DNA from: Chitinophaga oryzae | Lineage (GTDB): Bacteria; Bacteroidota; Bacteroidia; Chitinophagales; Chitinophagaceae | Length of the DNA stretch: 64,000 bases | Direction: 5' to 3' | Assembly (NCBI RefSeq): GCF_012516375.2 | Contig: NZ_CP051204.2 | Span: 3,348,001-3,412,000, forward strand | Shown: positions 8,749-18,146 of the stretch, piece by piece | Layout: each line of letters starts with the position of its first letter | How positions within the stretch are numbered: the stretch's first letter is position 1 | Made by a program: the position numbers and the translations under genes | The notes under the pieces: model-generated | Database searches by the model: none | The model's input: only the letters and a program-made list of their open reading frames with translations | Told to the model about the DNA's origin: nothing

Positions 8749-11184
8749 TTATCCCTTTCCTTGCTCTCTCACGTCGTCATTACTGATTTTCTTTTTCTCC
8801 CGCTGTTCGAACATCGATCCGAATTCCCAGTTGAGCGTAATCTTCAGCGCCTGGTTGTAATACCTGTTCAGCACTCCTGAACGGAAGGATGCCGCGTGTA
8901 TGTATTCTTTTTGCCGGATGGTCTGGTTAAACGGATTGATCGCTGCCAGGGTAACGGTCATCCGGGTGGCTTTGATTTCCTTCTTGGCGGAGAAGCTGTA
9001 GTAGAACCGTGGAGTTTTATGTCCCTGGAGGGTAACGATGCGGGTATCGTATTCGCCGAAGGCCTGCAGGCTGACAGCACCGGGAAGTTTATACAGTGCG
9101 TTAAGATTAAAGTCGGCCGCCCATCCGGTGTTGACGATCATCAGCGCATTGCTTTCGAAGTTGAGATGGTTGATGTTGACATTACTGTTGAGGCTCCAGT
9201 TGGGAGCGGGGCTTACAGAGCCGCTCAGGTTAATTCCGTATTGGGTGTTGCCTGCCAGGTTTTCCTTGCGGGTGGTGGCGATGCCGGCTGCATTGGTGGT
9301 GGTCAGGTCGATGATAGTGTTGTCAGTTTTCTTCAGGAACGCGGCGGCATTGATAAACGTGCCGGCGGGGGACGTCCAGCCGTAGGACAGTTCTCCCTGG
9401 TGCATTGTTTCCGGCCGCAGCTGCGGATTGCCCACGGTGATGTTGCGTGGATCGCTGGCGTTGGCGTTAGGGTTCAGGTCCCAGATATACGGCCGGGTGA
9501 GGCGCTGTGTATAGCTGAGGGTGATGGTCTGCGCTTCATTCAGTTTTTTGCTGATGTTGGCCGTAGGGATGAAGTTGAGGAAATCGTTCGAGAAAGCCGA
9601 GCCGGGTGCATTGAACCTGCCTTTGATGTGCGTGTTTTCCAGCCGGGAGCCGGCTTCTGCGTTCCAGCCGCGGGGTAGTTTCATTTTCAGCAGCAGGTAG
9701 CCGGCGAGGACATCCTGTGAGTAGATGAAATTGTCGGAGCGGTCCTGCTGCGGTACCATGGCGGCCGGCGGCGGTCCGTCTGCTGCCCGTACCTGGTATT
9801 GTTTGTCGGCATGCCGGAAGATGGATTTCAGCCCGCTTTGTAACGTATACCTGCCATCTCTGGTAAGCGGGTGCGTGTAGTCTGCCTGGAAGGTCCATTC
9901 CCGGTTCGTAGTGCGGTTAACGTTATCTTCCCGGTAGCGGATTTTATCGTCGCTGTGTTGCTCGCTGTTGTAAGAGGTATTTTCTTTGGAAGGGGAGAAC
10001 TGCGCCAGCAGGGTAATTTCCTGTCTGTCTCTCTTCAGTCTGCGCGTATAGCCGAGCGCGATATCGGCGCCGGTGAACTTCTCTTTTGATCTTACCTGTT
10101 GCTGGTATTGATCGGTGGTGGTGCCGTCGGGCAGGGTGATGAGCGTATGCTGGCGGCTGTTGTCCGGCCAGTTGCCCAGCCAGCCGTTGACGGACAGGGA
10201 GATTTCGCTGAGGGAGTCCGGCAGGAGGCCGAGCGCCAGTTCCCCGGAGCTGTGCGGCATGATATTATTGCGGCGTGTTTCCTGGCGGATGACCATCGTA
10301 GGCTGACCTTTATCCAGTACGGTCCTTTCCATTTCGGCGGAGGATTTGTCCTGCAGGCGGTGGAGGTGCCCGTGCAGGCTCATGTTCCACTTGTTCCGCG
10401 ACAGGGAGATACGGGGATTGAAGGCCTGTTCCCGGTTGCTGGCCATCGCTTCCAGGTTGCCGCTGAAGCTTTTATTGCCTTTTTTGGTGATGATGTTGAT
10501 CACGCCGGCGGCGCCTTCCGCATCGTACCGGGCGGAGGGGGAGGTGATGATTTCTACCGAGCGGATGATATTGGCCGGCATCATGTTGAGTGCATCGGCC
10601 GGGCTGCGGGCGATTTGTCCGGAGTATTTTCCGTCGATCAGTATTTTGAGCGTGCCGCTGCCCCGCATGGTGACGTTGCCCTGCGGGTCCACGTTCAGCG
10701 CCGGTGCTTTGCGGAGCACGTCGGCTGCGGTGCCGCCGCGGTTGCTGATGTCGCTTTCGGCGTTATAGACCAGCATCCCCGGTTTCTGCTCTATCAGCTG
10801 CCGCCGGGAGATCACCTGTATGCCGCTCAGCTGCACGGTGCTGCCGCTCAGGAAAACAGTGTCCAGCTGATGGGTAGTTTTGTCTTTATCGATCAGCAGC
10901 GGCCGGCTGACGGGGCGGTACCCCACGGAGGAGAGCACCAGCTGGTAGCGGCCGGCTTTGGGCAGCGACATTTTAAAGGCGCCGTTTTCGCCGCTGTAAG
11001 CCGAGGCGGCAGGCGTTTGCTGTTCGTCGGTAATACCGATGGTGACATAGGGAATGACCTGCCGGGAGGCGGAATCCGCCACTACACCACGTACCGTATA
11101 GGCGACGGGGTTAGTCTGCGCAAAAGCGCCGGTTGAAAAAGGGATAACTATCCATAGAAGATATCCTATTGATTTCCTAAACAT
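8749..11184 (-). CDS. TonB-type outer-membrane beta-barrel protein (OMP_b-brl_3 family)
   Basis: This 811-residue outer-membrane protein has a signal peptide ending in AFAQ. A CarboxypepD_reg-like domain (about 25-110) follows, then a plug-like domain (about 130-235, with ILIDGKYSG and YDAEGAAGVINIITKKG) and a long barrel. This order and the ITKKG end of the plug are typical of the Bacteroidota group annotated as outer membrane beta-barrel family protein (OMP_b-brl_3), whose substrates are mostly unknown. The start is the ATG giving MFRKSIGY; an in-frame TTG ten codons upstream is less likely. The last residues (QREKKKISNDDVREQGKG) form a charged tail after the barrel, which is odd because barrels normally end in an aromatic residue. 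The gene stands alone, with terminators on both sides. Confidence 0.85.
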   Translation of the reverse strand: MFRKSIGYLLWIVIPFSTGAFAQTNPVAYTVRGVVADSASRQVIPYVTIGITDEQQTPAASAYSGENGAFKMSLPKAGRYQLVLSSVGYRPVSRPLLIDKDKTTHQLDTVFLSGSTVQLSGIQVISRRQLIEQKPGMLVYNAESDISNRGGTAADVLRKAPALNVDPQGNVTMRGSGTLKILIDGKYSGQIARSPADALNMMPANIIRSVEIITSPSARYDAEGAAGVINIITKKGNKSFSGNLEAMASNREQAFNPRISLSRNKWNMSLHGHLHRLQDKSSAEMERTVLDKGQPTMVIRQETRRNNIMPHSSGELALGLLPDSLSEISLSVNGWLGNWPDNSRQHTLITLPDGTTTDQYQQQVRSKEKFTGADIALGYTRRLKRDRQEITLLAQFSPSKENTSYNSEQHSDDKIRYREDNVNRTTNREWTFQADYTHPLTRDGRYTLQSGLKSIFRHADKQYQVRAADGPPPAAMVPQQDRSDNFIYSQDVLAGYLLLKMKLPRGWNAEAGSRLENTHIKGRFNAPGSAFSNDFLNFIPTANISKKLNEAQTITLSYTQRLTRPYIWDLNPNANASDPRNITVGNPQLRPETMHQGELSYGWTSPAGTFINAAAFLKKTDNTIIDLTTTNAAGIATTRKENLAGNTQYGINLSGSVSPAPNWSLNSNVNINHLNFESNALMIVNTGWAADFNLNALYKLPGAVSLQAFGEYDTRIVTLQGHKTPRFYYSFSAKKEIKATRMTVTLAAINPFNQTIRQKEYIHAASFRSGVLNRYYNQALKITLNWEFGSMFEQREKKKISNDDVREQGKG

Positions 11185-11300
11185 GCTACAGTAACATAAA
11201 TTGGTCAGCTGCAAAGATCAGCAGCGCAGGAAACGGACCGTTTATGTAAAGCGGAGAAAGATTTGCGAAAAAGGGAAATGATGGATGAGCGGTAAGCGGA

Positions 11301-11329
11301 AGGTTTGTAAGCGCCCCGCTTACAAACCT
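11301..11329 (-). terminator. Hairpin behind the S66 peptidase gene
   Basis: A perfect 13-base-pair stem, AGGTTTGTAAGCG with CGCTTACAAACCT, has a loop of only three bases and touches the stop codon of the minus-strand gene. There is no long T tract on the minus strand, so it is a stable 3' hairpin or a weak intrinsic terminator. Confidence 0.55.
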
Positions 11330-12361
11330 CTATTGCACGCCTGATGCCAACAGGGTAAATTTCTTTTCGGTACAGTCTACCTCCGCCAGCACCCCGTAAG
11401 GGAGGGTAAATGAAGGACAGGTATGGCCGAAGTCCATTTGGGTAACCACCACCATGTCTGTTAACCTTTCTTCCCGCAGTACCTGCAGAATGGCGGTTTC
11501 ATATTCCGTCGCATATTGATTATCATAAGGGCGGCCCAGCAGGATGGCCTTCGCTTTCCGGAGGATACCCAGCGCGGCATAGTTTCTCATCCAGTAGCGG
11601 AGGAGTTCCGGGCGGGCCATTTCTTCAGATGTTTCGAAAAACAGAATGCTGTCATTCCAGTGCTCCTCTTCCGGCCACCAGGCCGTGCCCTTCAAAAACT
11701 CCAGCACGTCGAGGCAGCCGCCGATGAGCCGGCCCTGTACCACGCCTTCGCCTTGCAGGAACTTCCATCCGGTGTGGGGTTGCATCTTTCTTTTAACGTC
11801 CTGCAAAGAGGGATCGAACCATTCCAGCCGCTCGGAGGTCCAGCCGCCGCTAGGCAGGATGGGGCGTACGGGTGCGCCGGAGAAGAAAGTCTGCCTGAAA
11901 TCCTCTACCTGGTAGGGATGCATGCCACCATTCTCTGCGAAGCCTACCAGCAGGGAGGTACCATAAAAGGAGGTGAGTCCTGCCTTGAGGCAGAGCAGGT
12001 GCGTGATGGTGCTGTCGGAGAAACCAAGGAATATTTTAGGATTGTTCCTGATAACATCTATATCTACATACTTCAGTGTCCGGATGCTATCTTCCCCGCC
12101 GATATTGGAAATAATGGCTTTAATGGATTTGTCGGCGAAAGCCTCCATGAGATCTTCCGCTCTTGCCTGCGGGTTTTCGTAGATCCATTGCGCGGGCCGG
12201 AGGGCATTTTTTGTTTCGGTAACGGTAAGGCCAAACTGTTGCTGCAATTGTTCTTTGCCTTTCCTGTACCGGTGCGGCAGTTCTCCCGCTCCGCCCCAGG
12301 AGAGGGAAATAGTGGCAACTTTGTCGCCGGCCGCCAGCCGGGCAGGCCTGATTAAGTTCAT
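11330..12361 (-). CDS. S66 family peptidase (LD-carboxypeptidase / MccF-like)
   Basis: This is a 343-residue serine peptidase of family S66. The N-terminal domain has the nucleophile motif GFSDST with Ser115 and the oxyanion region IGGED at about 88-91. The C-terminal domain carries the catalytic Glu in FFETSEE and the His in FGHTCPSFTLPYG. Family members cleave the tetrapeptide of recycled peptidoglycan (LdcA) or inactivate microcin-C-type peptide nucleotides (MccF). GEDSIRTL and the lack of a signal peptide fit a cytosolic MccF-like enzyme slightly better, but the assignment between the two is open. It is monocistronic, read away from the AraC gene that starts 123 bases away on the other strand. 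Confidence 0.88.
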   Translation of the reverse strand: MNLIRPARLAAGDKVATISLSWGGAGELPHRYRKGKEQLQQQFGLTVTETKNALRPAQWIYENPQARAEDLMEAFADKSIKAIISNIGGEDSIRTLKYVDIDVIRNNPKIFLGFSDSTITHLLCLKAGLTSFYGTSLLVGFAENGGMHPYQVEDFRQTFFSGAPVRPILPSGGWTSERLEWFDPSLQDVKRKMQPHTGWKFLQGEGVVQGRLIGGCLDVLEFLKGTAWWPEEEHWNDSILFFETSEEMARPELLRYWMRNYAALGILRKAKAILLGRPYDNQYATEYETAILQVLREERLTDMVVVTQMDFGHTCPSFTLPYGVLAEVDCTEKKFTLLASGVQ

Positions 12362-12484
12362 ATTTTTTTATTTGAGTATTTAGCTATTGAATGCTGCAAG
12401 ATATATTTTTTTGATTATCCGGTCTTTCGTTGATCTTGCCGTTATATGCCGTATATTTACTATCGGTTTACACAGGCCAGGCTT

Positions 12485-13279
12485 ATGAGTATCATTCTTT
12501 CACCCGGACGTTATTTTGGTAAGGAGCAGCAGTTCAACGAAAACGCTTTCTTCAAGCTGAACATCACGGCTTACCAGCCGGATACGCATATTGGCGCGCA
12601 TTACCACGAAAATGCTTACCTGAGTCTTTTGGTGGCGGGCGGTTATCATGAGGTGAGCCGCCGTACCGACGAGGTGTTACCCGGGCAGCTGCTGTTCAGG
12701 CCTGCGGGGTATACGCATGCCAACCATTTCCGGGAAGTGCCGGGCCGTTGCCTGAATATCGAGTTTAAGCCATCGGGGATAGAAGCGCTGACGCTGAAGG
12801 GCTCCCTTCCGCAGCAACTGATGATTTACAAGCCGGGTGTTTTCAATGAACTGTACCAGCTGCTATATGCATTTTTGAAGAAGCCTGCCGACTGTTTGCC
12901 GGAAGAGTATATCGTCAACTGGCTGTCTGCCGTCACAGAGGTGAAGATCGCCAGCCGTCTGCCTTGGCTTACGCAGGCCAGGGAGATCCTGCAAAATGAA
13001 TTTGATACGCATCATACCATTCAGTCTATTGCCAGCAGGGTGTTTGTACATCCGATATACCTGGCGCGGGCTTTCCGTGAGAAGGAAGGAATGACCGTAG
13101 GGGCGTACCAGTTAAAAATGCGGGCAGAGAAAGCGATGGAACTGCTGTTTACCACCCGGCTGCCCGTTACGGACATCGCCTTTTCCGCCGGATTTTCCGA
13201 TACCTCGCACCTGATAAGGGTATTCCGCTCTTTTTACCGTTGCACGCCTCATCAGTTCCGGCGGCAACTGAATGGTTAA
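12485..13279 (+). CDS. AraC family transcriptional regulator with cupin domain
   Basis: This is a 264-residue regulator. The N-terminal cupin half has HIGAHYHENAYLSLLVAG and PGQLLFRPAGYTHANHF, which contain His residues placed as in metal or small-ligand-binding cupins. The C-terminal AraC double HTH spans about 165-264 (IASRVFVHPIYLARAFR and IAFSAGFSDTSHLIRVFR) and ends in TPHQFRRQL. I use the second ATG (MSIILSPG); the first in-frame ATG lies 39 bases upstream and would add PYIYYRFTQARL. It is divergent from the S66 gene and 54 bases before a peptidase gene, so either could be a target. Confidence 0.88.
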   Translation: MSIILSPGRYFGKEQQFNENAFFKLNITAYQPDTHIGAHYHENAYLSLLVAGGYHEVSRRTDEVLPGQLLFRPAGYTHANHFREVPGRCLNIEFKPSGIEALTLKGSLPQQLMIYKPGVFNELYQLLYAFLKKPADCLPEEYIVNWLSAVTEVKIASRLPWLTQAREILQNEFDTHHTIQSIASRVFVHPIYLARAFREKEGMTVGAYQLKMRAEKAMELLFTTRLPVTDIAFSAGFSDTSHLIRVFRSFYRCTPHQFRRQLNG

Positions 13280-13332
13280 TCTGATACTATTTTTTGTCTT
13301 CCCTCCGGCGTTACTTTGTGAAAAAAAAGAAC

Positions 13333-15306
13333 ATGCGCCGACTTATCGCCCTTTTATATTTGTTTTCTCCGTTATGGCTTGCTGCCCAGCAAAAGGTGGA
13401 CTACCAGCTGCAGGTACAGGCCGACCTGGGGAAAAAGACCTTCGCCGTACAGGGTAGCCTTTCGTTTGAAACGACTGCAGCTACCACCGATTCTGTTAAA
13501 ATCATGATCAGCAGGGGAAGGGGCCCGGCTAAACTGCAACTACAGGGGGGCGTTGCCGCCACAATGGATACAAGTCTCAGCTCCTCCGGTGATATTCTCT
13601 ATCACTGGCATTTTAAAAGGCCAGTACCTGCCGGCACCCGCCTGCAGTACACCTACGCCTACGAGCGTGGCGATGCCCCCACTTTTCAATATTATGTCGA
13701 CAGCAGCTTTTGTATGGCCGGCGGTTATGGTTCCGCATGGTACCCGCAGGTGATGGTGCGCGCCAACGACGGCACGGACGATTACATGCGGGGCACCGGT
13801 ACTCTGCGGGTGACAGTGCCGCAGCCGTTGATGGCCGTTATGGCAGCTGCAACCGTCAAAGCCACGAAGGGTGACGGTACACAGACTTACGAGTTTCATT
13901 ACGCGCAGCCTGATATCTTCTCCCTGTATATCGGAAAATATACCCGGCAGGAGTCTTCCGGTAAAATACCGTTTTACACTTACAGCCTGAGTAAGGCGAT
14001 CAACGGAGAAGAGATCTCCCGTAAAGCCTCCTCGGTGCTGGCGTTCCTGACCGGTGAATTCGGGCCGCTGACGATCCCTAACTTTTCTGTGATCGAATTT
14101 CCAGAAGCGGTGTCTGAGCTGACAGGCATTGGCGGCGCCAGCATCCTCGGCGGCGTGGTGATGCCTACCGGGGCGCTGCGGGAGTTCAACTATGCGTTGT
14201 TTGGCCACGAGATAGGGCATCAGTGGTGGGGCAATAAAGTCCTGTCCAAAGGGAGCATGGGGGCTGAGATGATGTCCGAAGCGATGGCCCAGTATGGCTC
14301 GCTGCAGGTAGTGGAGCATTTCGATAGTGCACGCGCCATCCTTTACCGTAAAAAAGGCTACCCCGGCTACCTGTCGGACCAGAGCGGCCTGGGATATCTT
14401 AAAAATGCAGCAGCCGGTAACGATGAGCCGCTGGCCACCCTCAGCAGCAAAAACGGCCATATTCTGGGCGACAGCAAAGGCTTTATGGCGCTGGAACTGC
14501 TGGCCTCCGTAGTAGGAAAGCCGGTGTTTCACAAAGCGCTGCGCACTATCGGGGACAAGTACAGCCATGACGGCATCACCTGGCAGGATTTTTTACAGGA
14601 GATAGCCACCGCACACGGCAGCAGCCTCGATTGGTTTTACCGCCAGTGGTTTGACCGTACCGGCGCGCCGGCCTGGGAGAACAGCTGGAAACAGCAGGGG
14701 AACACACTGCAGCTGACCGTTACCCAGAAAGACAGTTTATACCGGCTGCCGCTGGAAGTGCTGGTAGTATATCGTGGTGGTAAAACTTCTCTACAACATA
14801 TCACCGTAGAAGCGCGTACCAGCCAGGTGCAGCTGCCGGTGAACGGTATCGTGGATTCCGTTCAGATAGATCCTTACTTTAAGGTGCTGCACTGGGACGA
14901 GGCGCTGACACCTATCGCTATGGCCCAGTCGAAAGTAGCGCGGGTATACAACCTGCGCATACAACAGAAACCGGAGGAAGCGCTGGCGCTGGCAAAATCC
15001 TATTTGGCCGAAGGCATCCCCGACGATCAGTACGGCGTGGAGTTTGGCCTGTACTATATGATGGGCCGTATTACCGCCATCCAGAACAAACCGGATGAGG
15101 CGGTCCGCTGGTACCAACATGCGTTGCAGAGTGCCACCCGTTCACGGGAGCTGCTGGCGTATACCTATTACCGTATTGCGCAACTGGCAGCCGCCAAACA
15201 CGATAACGCCCTGCTGGAATGGGCCTGCAACAATGCCGTTACTGCCGATGCCGCCAATCAGAAAATAGATGGCATGGAAACCAAAGTACAACTGCTCAGA
15301 AAATAA
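13333..15306 (+). CDS. Secreted M1-like zinc metallopeptidase with C-terminal TPR-like region
   Basis: This 657-residue protein has a signal peptide ending LAAQ, so it acts in the periplasm or outside. The N-terminal half is a beta-rich M1-type domain. The zinc motif is HEIGH at residues 292-296 with QWWGN behind it, and the third ligand is probably Glu316 in MSEAMAQY. The spacing is HExxH-x19-E, one longer than the usual x18. The GxMEN exopeptidase motif is not evident; the matching place reads GIGGASILGG. This may mean a different substrate or that peptide N-termini are not bound in the usual way. The last 120 residues have repeated Ala/Tyr helices (PDEAVRWYQHAL, YYRIAQLAAAK) resembling TPRs. 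The start is the ATG giving the signal peptide. Confidence 0.85.
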   Translation: MRRLIALLYLFSPLWLAAQQKVDYQLQVQADLGKKTFAVQGSLSFETTAATTDSVKIMISRGRGPAKLQLQGGVAATMDTSLSSSGDILYHWHFKRPVPAGTRLQYTYAYERGDAPTFQYYVDSSFCMAGGYGSAWYPQVMVRANDGTDDYMRGTGTLRVTVPQPLMAVMAAATVKATKGDGTQTYEFHYAQPDIFSLYIGKYTRQESSGKIPFYTYSLSKAINGEEISRKASSVLAFLTGEFGPLTIPNFSVIEFPEAVSELTGIGGASILGGVVMPTGALREFNYALFGHEIGHQWWGNKVLSKGSMGAEMMSEAMAQYGSLQVVEHFDSARAILYRKKGYPGYLSDQSGLGYLKNAAAGNDEPLATLSSKNGHILGDSKGFMALELLASVVGKPVFHKALRTIGDKYSHDGITWQDFLQEIATAHGSSLDWFYRQWFDRTGAPAWENSWKQQGNTLQLTVTQKDSLYRLPLEVLVVYRGGKTSLQHITVEARTSQVQLPVNGIVDSVQIDPYFKVLHWDEALTPIAMAQSKVARVYNLRIQQKPEEALALAKSYLAEGIPDDQYGVEFGLYYMMGRITAIQNKPDEAVRWYQHALQSATRSRELLAYTYYRIAQLAAAKHDNALLEWACNNAVTADAANQKIDGMETKVQLLRK

Positions 15307-15314
15307 TGGCATGC

Positions 15315-15347
15315 CGGCGGGCATCCGCAACACACGGACGCCCGCCG
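15315..15347. terminator. Convergent terminator hairpin
   Basis: The arms CGGCGGGCATCCG and CGGACGCCCGCCG pair at 12 of 13 positions around a seven-base loop and are followed by TTTC. The hairpin lies between the stops of the peptidase (plus) and the methyltransferase (minus), so it can end both transcripts. Confidence 0.65.
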
Positions 15348-15362
15348 TTTCATTGAATAGCT

Positions 15363-16142
15363 TCAGGCTGTTCTGAAACTGAGCTGGTACATCCTGCCAT
15401 GGTCCAGTAGTTTCACTTCCTGTTCCCGCATATTGCCCGGTACCAGTTCCAGCGGCGCCAGCGCCCTCAACGCTTCGCTGCTGCTGTTGTTGAGATAGCC
15501 TTTTAGAGATGGGATACTCCTGTATTGTTTTCGTATATGCGGCGTCGTTTCATCGATGATAACAATACGGCTGCCGCGGCGGGCTACCCGCACCATCTCC
15601 CGGATGGCCCGCACGCGGTTGTCGAAGAAATGCAGCCCCCCTGCATGAAATACACAGTCAAACGTATGGTCTTTGAAGGGGAGATATTCTGCATTGCCCC
15701 TGAAAAGTTGTGCCGTACGGTTCCATTTGGTCATATTGCGGGCGGCCTGCCGCAACATGCCGCCGGAGATGTCCAGTCCGTAGTAATCGCCAAAGCCGGG
15801 GAGGGCTTTGATGTTCCAGCCACTGCCCACGGAGGTCTCCAGTATTTTAAAGCCTGGTTTTACTTCCACGTCGGCCAGCCATTCCCGCCGGAGCTTTTCC
15901 ATGTCTACAAAAAGCGAAACGACCCGTTCAGCGATATCGTTAAAAGGGCTGAGATTATCGTATAGGCGTTGATGTTTTTTATTCATGCCGCCGATCTTTT
16001 CCAGTGCCAGGAAATCGGGGATACCGTTGACCACAGGGATACGGTTGCCCGAAACATCTTCCAGGTGCTGTTCTCCCACCGGATGTAAAGACTGATGGTT
16101 ATATGGGTTAATTAACATTGCTGCCAGTTCCCGGATGTTCAT
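15363..16142 (-). CDS. Class I SAM-dependent methyltransferase with Trm112-like N-terminus
   Basis: This is a protein of about 260 residues. The first 45 residues (INPYNHQSLHPVGEQHLED, then IPVVNGIPDFL) resemble the small Trm112-like domain that often precedes class I methyltransferases, but here without the zinc-binding cysteines. The Rossmann part has motif I ILETSVGSGWN, an acidic residue after strand 2 in YYGLDISGGML, and the later motif FDCVFHAGGLHFF, as in UbiE/Methyltransf_11 enzymes. The substrate is unknown. I start at the ATG giving MNIRELAAML. A longer open frame reaches 51 codons further upstream, but its N-terminus lacks any family features. Confidence 0.85.
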   Translation of the reverse strand: MNIRELAAMLINPYNHQSLHPVGEQHLEDVSGNRIPVVNGIPDFLALEKIGGMNKKHQRLYDNLSPFNDIAERVVSLFVDMEKLRREWLADVEVKPGFKILETSVGSGWNIKALPGFGDYYGLDISGGMLRQAARNMTKWNRTAQLFRGNAEYLPFKDHTFDCVFHAGGLHFFDNRVRAIREMVRVARRGSRIVIIDETTPHIRKQYRSIPSLKGYLNNSSSEALRALAPLELVPGNMREQEVKLLDHGRMYQLSFRTA

Positions 16143-16365
16143 GTCTTTTAATTTGTTCTGCAAAACAATACTATCCCGGGGGGACGGGAAATAGCATCCA
16201 CGCAGGAGGCAGTGTATTGTCGGTGAACGGCAGGTTTTTACCGGCGACGGATGGCCGCTTTCTTTTGTCTGATTCCCTTTTTTTTGCCGGAACAATCAAT
16301 CACTTTTAGGACGACCTGTGACCTCATTGGCTTGTCAGCCTGGAGCATTGAGCACAGATGAAACT

Positions 16366-16890
16366 TTAGTGCTTCCATTTCAGCAGTTCCAGGAAAGGAT
16401 CGCCGGAGATCCCCAGCAGGTGGCAAAAAGCTGCTTCCGTATTATATCCCTGCTCTTTCAGGGAGATGACCTGCCGTCTGAAGTCTTCCCCTTGCTGTTG
16501 CAGGATAGCCGCTTCGATCAGCAGATGGCGGTAGGCCATTTGTTCCTTTACCGGGATGGCCTGGCCAAATACCTCGACCGGCTGTTCGTCTACCGTAAAG
16601 TTAGCCACCACGGCAGGTACCTCCCGGATGGTTATCTCCCGGAGGGCAAAGCCGGGGTAGTGTTGGAATAATTGTCCCAGGTTGTCGATAAACAGCGCTT
16701 TGTTATCAAAACAGCAAATGATATCGATGTCGCTGCCGGCGGTGTGCACCCTTATGGGAATGCTGCCGGCGAAGACGGGGGAGAAGGCGCTCAGGCCGGA
16801 GAGCAGCTGCCGGCGGGTCAGCAGATCGTATACCTGCTGATGGAAGGCCGGTCCGTTTTTCAGATAAGCGATATCGGTAAAATCATGCAT
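16366..16890 (-). CDS. DUF4269 nucleotidyltransferase-like protein
   Basis: This is a protein of about 174 residues matching the DUF4269 pattern. Near residue 50 it has AGSIPIRVHTAGSDIDIICCF, containing a GS...DxD signature of the nucleotidyltransferase fold. VANFTVDEQPVEVFGQAIPV and a helical C-terminus follow. The DxD acids would bind metal and nucleotide, but no activity is established for this family as far as I know. The start giving MHDFTDIAYL fits family members; a frame 12 codons longer exists. It is a single gene with about 220 bases of non-coding sequence between it and the methyltransferase start. Confidence 0.75.
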   Translation of the reverse strand: MHDFTDIAYLKNGPAFHQQVYDLLTRRQLLSGLSAFSPVFAGSIPIRVHTAGSDIDIICCFDNKALFIDNLGQLFQHYPGFALREITIREVPAVVANFTVDEQPVEVFGQAIPVKEQMAYRHLLIEAAILQQQGEDFRRQVISLKEQGYNTEAAFCHLLGISGDPFLELLKWKH

Positions 16891-17030
16891 AAGCGCAAAG
16901 ATAATGGCATCGCAGCGTCGTAACAAGAACGGGCGGTCGTCGTTGCCGGCCTGGCGGATATCTCCATGGAGGCGTTGCCGCTTTTATTCCGTAAAATTGT
17001 ACAGGAAAAAAATAGTTGTCAATTTTCCGG

Positions 17031-17061
17031 TTGTCCGGCGGAAAGGGTAATCCTACTTTTG
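17031..17061 (+). promoter_or_regulatory. ada: Bacteroidota-type promoter for ada
   Basis: TTG and TACTTTTG are separated by 20 bases and match the Bacteroidota -33 and -7 (TAnnTTTG) consensus. The box ends 23 bases before the ada ATG, which allows a short leader. There is room for an Ada binding site upstream, but none was identified. Confidence 0.5.
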
Positions 17062-17084
17062 TCGGGAAATCAATACAATACACC

Positions 17085-18128
17085 ATGCAATTGAGCTTTG
17101 ACAGGATGTACCAGGCTTCGCTGGAGAAAGATGTGGCTTTTGAAGGCGTATTTTTTACGGCGGTCAAAACGACCGGCATTTTCTGCCGGCCTTCTTGTCG
17201 CGCCCGGAAGCCGAAGCCGGAGAACATTGAGTTCTTTCCCACGTCCAAAGAATGCATCCTGAAAGGATACCGGCCTTGTAAGGTATGCCGGCCGCTGGAG
17301 CAGCTGGACCAGACGCCGGACAATATCCGGCAGTTGCTGCAGGACCTGGCTGACGAACCGGGGCGGAAAATAACAGATGCAGACCTGCTGCAGCGGGGCA
17401 TAGCGCCGCACCAGATACGGCGTTGGTTCCTGAAGAACCACGGCATTACTTTTCAGGCTTACCAGCGGATGTTCCGTATCAATACGGCGTTTAAAAAGAT
17501 ACAGCAGGGCGAGTCCGTCAGCGGCGCCGCTTTTGACGCCGGATTTGAATCGCTGAGCGGTTTCGGGGACTCTTTCAGGAACATCTTCGGAGTGTCTCCC
17601 AAAAAAAGCAAAGCACAACGGGTAATTGACCTGAAACGGCTGGAAACGCCGCTGGGCACTATGTACGCCTGTGCCGTAGAAGAAGGGGTGTGCCTGCTGG
17701 AGTTCACTGACCGGAAAATGCTGGAAACAGAATTCCTTTACCTGTCCCGGGTGTTGAACGCTACCATCGTGCAGGGCCACAATCCCCACTTTGCCACGCT
17801 GGAAGCCCAGCTGAAAGCGTATTTCGATGGACGGCGGAAATCCTTTACCGTTCCGTTGTATATGCCGGGATCTGCCTTTCAGCAGTCCGTATGGCGTGTA
17901 TTGCAGGAGGTGCCCTATGGCGTCACCCGCTCTTATAAAGACCAGGCAGTGGCGCTGGGAAAGCCGGAAGCTATCCGCGCAGTGGCCAATGCCAATGGTA
18001 TGAATAAAATCTCTATCCTCGTTCCCTGTCACCGCATCATCGGGGCCGACGGTTCTATGACCGGCTATGGTGGCGGTATCTGGCGCAAACAATGGCTGCT
18101 GGAATTTGAGAAGAACAACGCCCGCTAA
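17085..18128 (+). CDS. ada: Bifunctional Ada: methyl-DNA sensor/activator and O6-alkylguanine transferase
   Basis: This 347-residue protein has the three expected parts. The N-terminal Ada zinc domain has cysteines at 34, 38, 65 and 68 (FCRPSC and CKVC); the first accepts the methyl group from phosphotriesters. An AraC-type HTH follows (about 85-185, RGIAPHQIRRWF and FDAGFESLSGFGDSF). The C-terminal transferase domain has the active-site LVPCHRIIG with Cys315 and the helix-turn-helix part EAIRAVANANG. Methylation of the first domain turns Ada into an activator of alkylation-repair genes. The start is the ATG 24 codons into a longer open frame, since the upstream part covers the promoter. An MFS exporter follows 18 bases later. 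Confidence 0.9.
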   Translation: MQLSFDRMYQASLEKDVAFEGVFFTAVKTTGIFCRPSCRARKPKPENIEFFPTSKECILKGYRPCKVCRPLEQLDQTPDNIRQLLQDLADEPGRKITDADLLQRGIAPHQIRRWFLKNHGITFQAYQRMFRINTAFKKIQQGESVSGAAFDAGFESLSGFGDSFRNIFGVSPKKSKAQRVIDLKRLETPLGTMYACAVEEGVCLLEFTDRKMLETEFLYLSRVLNATIVQGHNPHFATLEAQLKAYFDGRRKSFTVPLYMPGSAFQQSVWRVLQEVPYGVTRSYKDQAVALGKPEAIRAVANANGMNKISILVPCHRIIGADGSMTGYGGGIWRKQWLLEFEKNNAR

Positions 18129-18146
18129 CTTTTTCCTTTTTATTTT

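Noticed and set aside
10099..11136. Plus-strand open frame (345 codons) opposite the second TonB barrel
   Set aside because: Its Gly/His/Arg-rich translation is the usual antisense shadow, while the minus strand holds complete CarboxypepD_reg and plug domains.
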